Virus record (IMG/VR): IMGVR_UViG_3300028835_000265
Coordinates: 1-22,225 of that record
Length of the DNA stretch: 22,225 nt
Source of the DNA: a virus
Strand: one strand, 5' to 3'
Both the position numbers and the translations under genes were made by a program. The notes under the pieces are model-generated. The model was not told the origin of the DNA. It did not search any database and worked only from the letters and a program-made list of their open reading frames with translations. Below are positions 21,521 through 22,225 of this stretch, in pieces (within the stretch, counting starts at the first letter, position 1; the number at the start of each line of letters is the position of its first letter).

Positions 21521-21853
21521 ATGACAGGAACATGCTACATCAAATGTCCGTGGTGGAAAAAGTATAAAGAAAAGTGTCCTAATTTTATTAAGACAACTTG
21601 GAGGCCGGGTGGTGGAGGCCAGCCAGAGACGATTGACGACTGCGCACCCAAACGATCCACGCTAATGCTCATGGTTGTATTAGAGCGCTTAGAGGGTCAA
21701 CAGACCGCCGCCAATAAAGAACGCAACCGTCAGAACACCAATATCAAATTAATGGTTGCACACATTGGGCAACTTTCGGACGGCAACCCAATGCCTAAAT
21801 TAACTTATGACGCAGAAGCAGAGGTACTTCAAATTGAAGATAACAATAAATAA
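21521..21853 (+). CDS. Small conserved Cys-containing phage protein
   Basis: This is a 110-residue protein. The N terminus has C5-x3-C9-P-W-W and C19-P-N-F, then W-R-P-G-G-G-G-Q-P and D-D-C41-A-P-K-R, suggesting a small metal- or disulfide-stabilised domain. A helix follows, with L-M-L-M-V-V-L-E-R-L-E-G-Q. I recall similar small proteins next to tail genes in podovirus-like phages, with no assigned function. A GGGAGGG site precedes the ATG. The downstream gene overlaps its end by 20 bases. Confidence 0.65.
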   Translation: MTGTCYIKCPWWKKYKEKCPNFIKTTWRPGGGGQPETIDDCAPKRSTLMLMVVLERLEGQQTAANKERNRQNTNIKLMVAHIGQLSDGNPMPKLTYDAEAEVLQIEDNNK

Positions 21854-22225
21854 TTTTGAAGGTACGCAACCAAAATTAGCTACGCATTTACTCAAGGATA
21901 CTCAGGCACAGATAGCTCAGAATGTCCGGGTGGAGAAGAGTGACCTGCGTGCATGGAATAGAAATGACGTGCAGCAGATTATTGCTGCGGCTGCGTATAA
22001 ATCTCTTCATAGATATACAGAAGGCATCAATTCAAATTGGTTATACTCTGTGAATGATCTGGATTACGCAGAGTCACCAATCGCCTCTGATCAATTCGAG
22101 AGACTTTACTATACGGGCGAGGCCGAACCCCGTGCGCATGTGAATGATATTGACAGCGCACCGTTCGATCAGACCACAGACTATTATAAGTTTGGCCCTG
22201 CTGTTCCGGTTGATACTGGAACTTG
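21834..22225 (+). CDS. Virion-type protein, cut by the right edge
   Basis: The open frame runs to the window end with no stop (130 codons seen). The probable start is TTG at 21834, giving M-K-I-T-I-N-N-F-E-G-T-Q-P-K-L-A. No in-frame ATG lies nearby. The opening pattern, F-x-G-x-x-P-K-L-A-x-H-L-L then A-Q-I-A-Q-N-V-R-V, followed by L-R-A-W, is typical of a large phage virion protein family in tail modules. An AGAGG at about 21818 could serve as its binding site, inside the upstream gene. The C-terminal part is missing here. Confidence 0.75.
   Translation, partial: MKITINNFEGTQPKLATHLLKDTQAQIAQNVRVEKSDLRAWNRNDVQQIIAAAAYKSLHRYTEGINSNWLYSVNDLDYAESPIASDQFERLYYTGEAEPRAHVNDIDSAPFDQTTDYYKFGPAVPVDTGT

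Noticed and set aside
61-22225. Stop codon reassignment, because nearly all genes end in TAA, one in TGA and only a doubtful one in TAG
   Set aside because: TAA preference is common in phages with moderate GC. No in-frame TAG or TGA interrupts a recognisable gene and no suppressor tRNA is among those found.

Overview
The window is part of a tailed bacteriophage genome (Caudoviricetes) or a very similar prophage. All recognisable genes are on the + strand, tightly packed, with AGGAG-type ribosome binding sites and mostly TAA stops. The hallmark genes are a large terminase, a portal protein, a scaffold-like protein and a major capsid protein of the N4-gp56 type. They occur in that order, as in many podovirus-like marine or environmental phages. 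The host cannot be named. The tRNA-Tyr with a long variable arm and the strong Shine-Dalgarno sites point to a bacterium. No integrase, IS element or CRISPR array is visible.

Layout. (1) 61-3214: four virion-type genes, including a tandem paralogous pair. (2) 3243-5340: two tRNA clusters, 5 and 11 tRNA or tRNA-like genes, separated by two small genes, one of them terminase-small-subunit-like. (3) 5371-8587: appendage-type genes. These are a tail-anchored coiled-coil protein, a protein with thirteen 12-residue Trp repeats, a beta-rich virion protein, a protein with a probable Peptidase_G2-type autocleavage domain, and a virion-type protein ending in a 42-cysteine repeat tract. (4) 8619-11987: an accessory cassette of an MFS-like membrane protein, a divergent pantothenate-synthetase-fold (HxGH) enzyme and a radical SAM/SPASM peptide-maturase-like enzyme. 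(5) 11974-18642: a small virion-type protein, a small Cys protein, terminase, portal, a small protein, scaffold and major capsid protein. (6) 18690-22225: a post-capsid hairpin, a hypothetical gene, two head-tail adaptor-type genes, an HxH collar/fibre protein, a small conserved phage gene, and a gene cut by the right edge.

How the parts may work together. Head assembly is clear: terminase packages DNA through the portal into a shell built with the scaffold. A short acidic-aromatic motif of the type DDFDGAWDELE is present near both ends of the scaffold and near the N terminus of the portal. A weaker copy forms the C terminus of the small protein between them. This looks like an assembly docking motif that has not, as far as I know, been described.

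The most unusual part is 7733-11987. A Cys-repeat appendage protein is followed by a transporter-like protein, an ATP-dependent ligase-fold enzyme and a radical SAM/SPASM enzyme, whose families include makers of Cys thioether cross-links in peptides. I infer, but cannot prove, a phage-encoded post-translational modification system acting on a virion protein.
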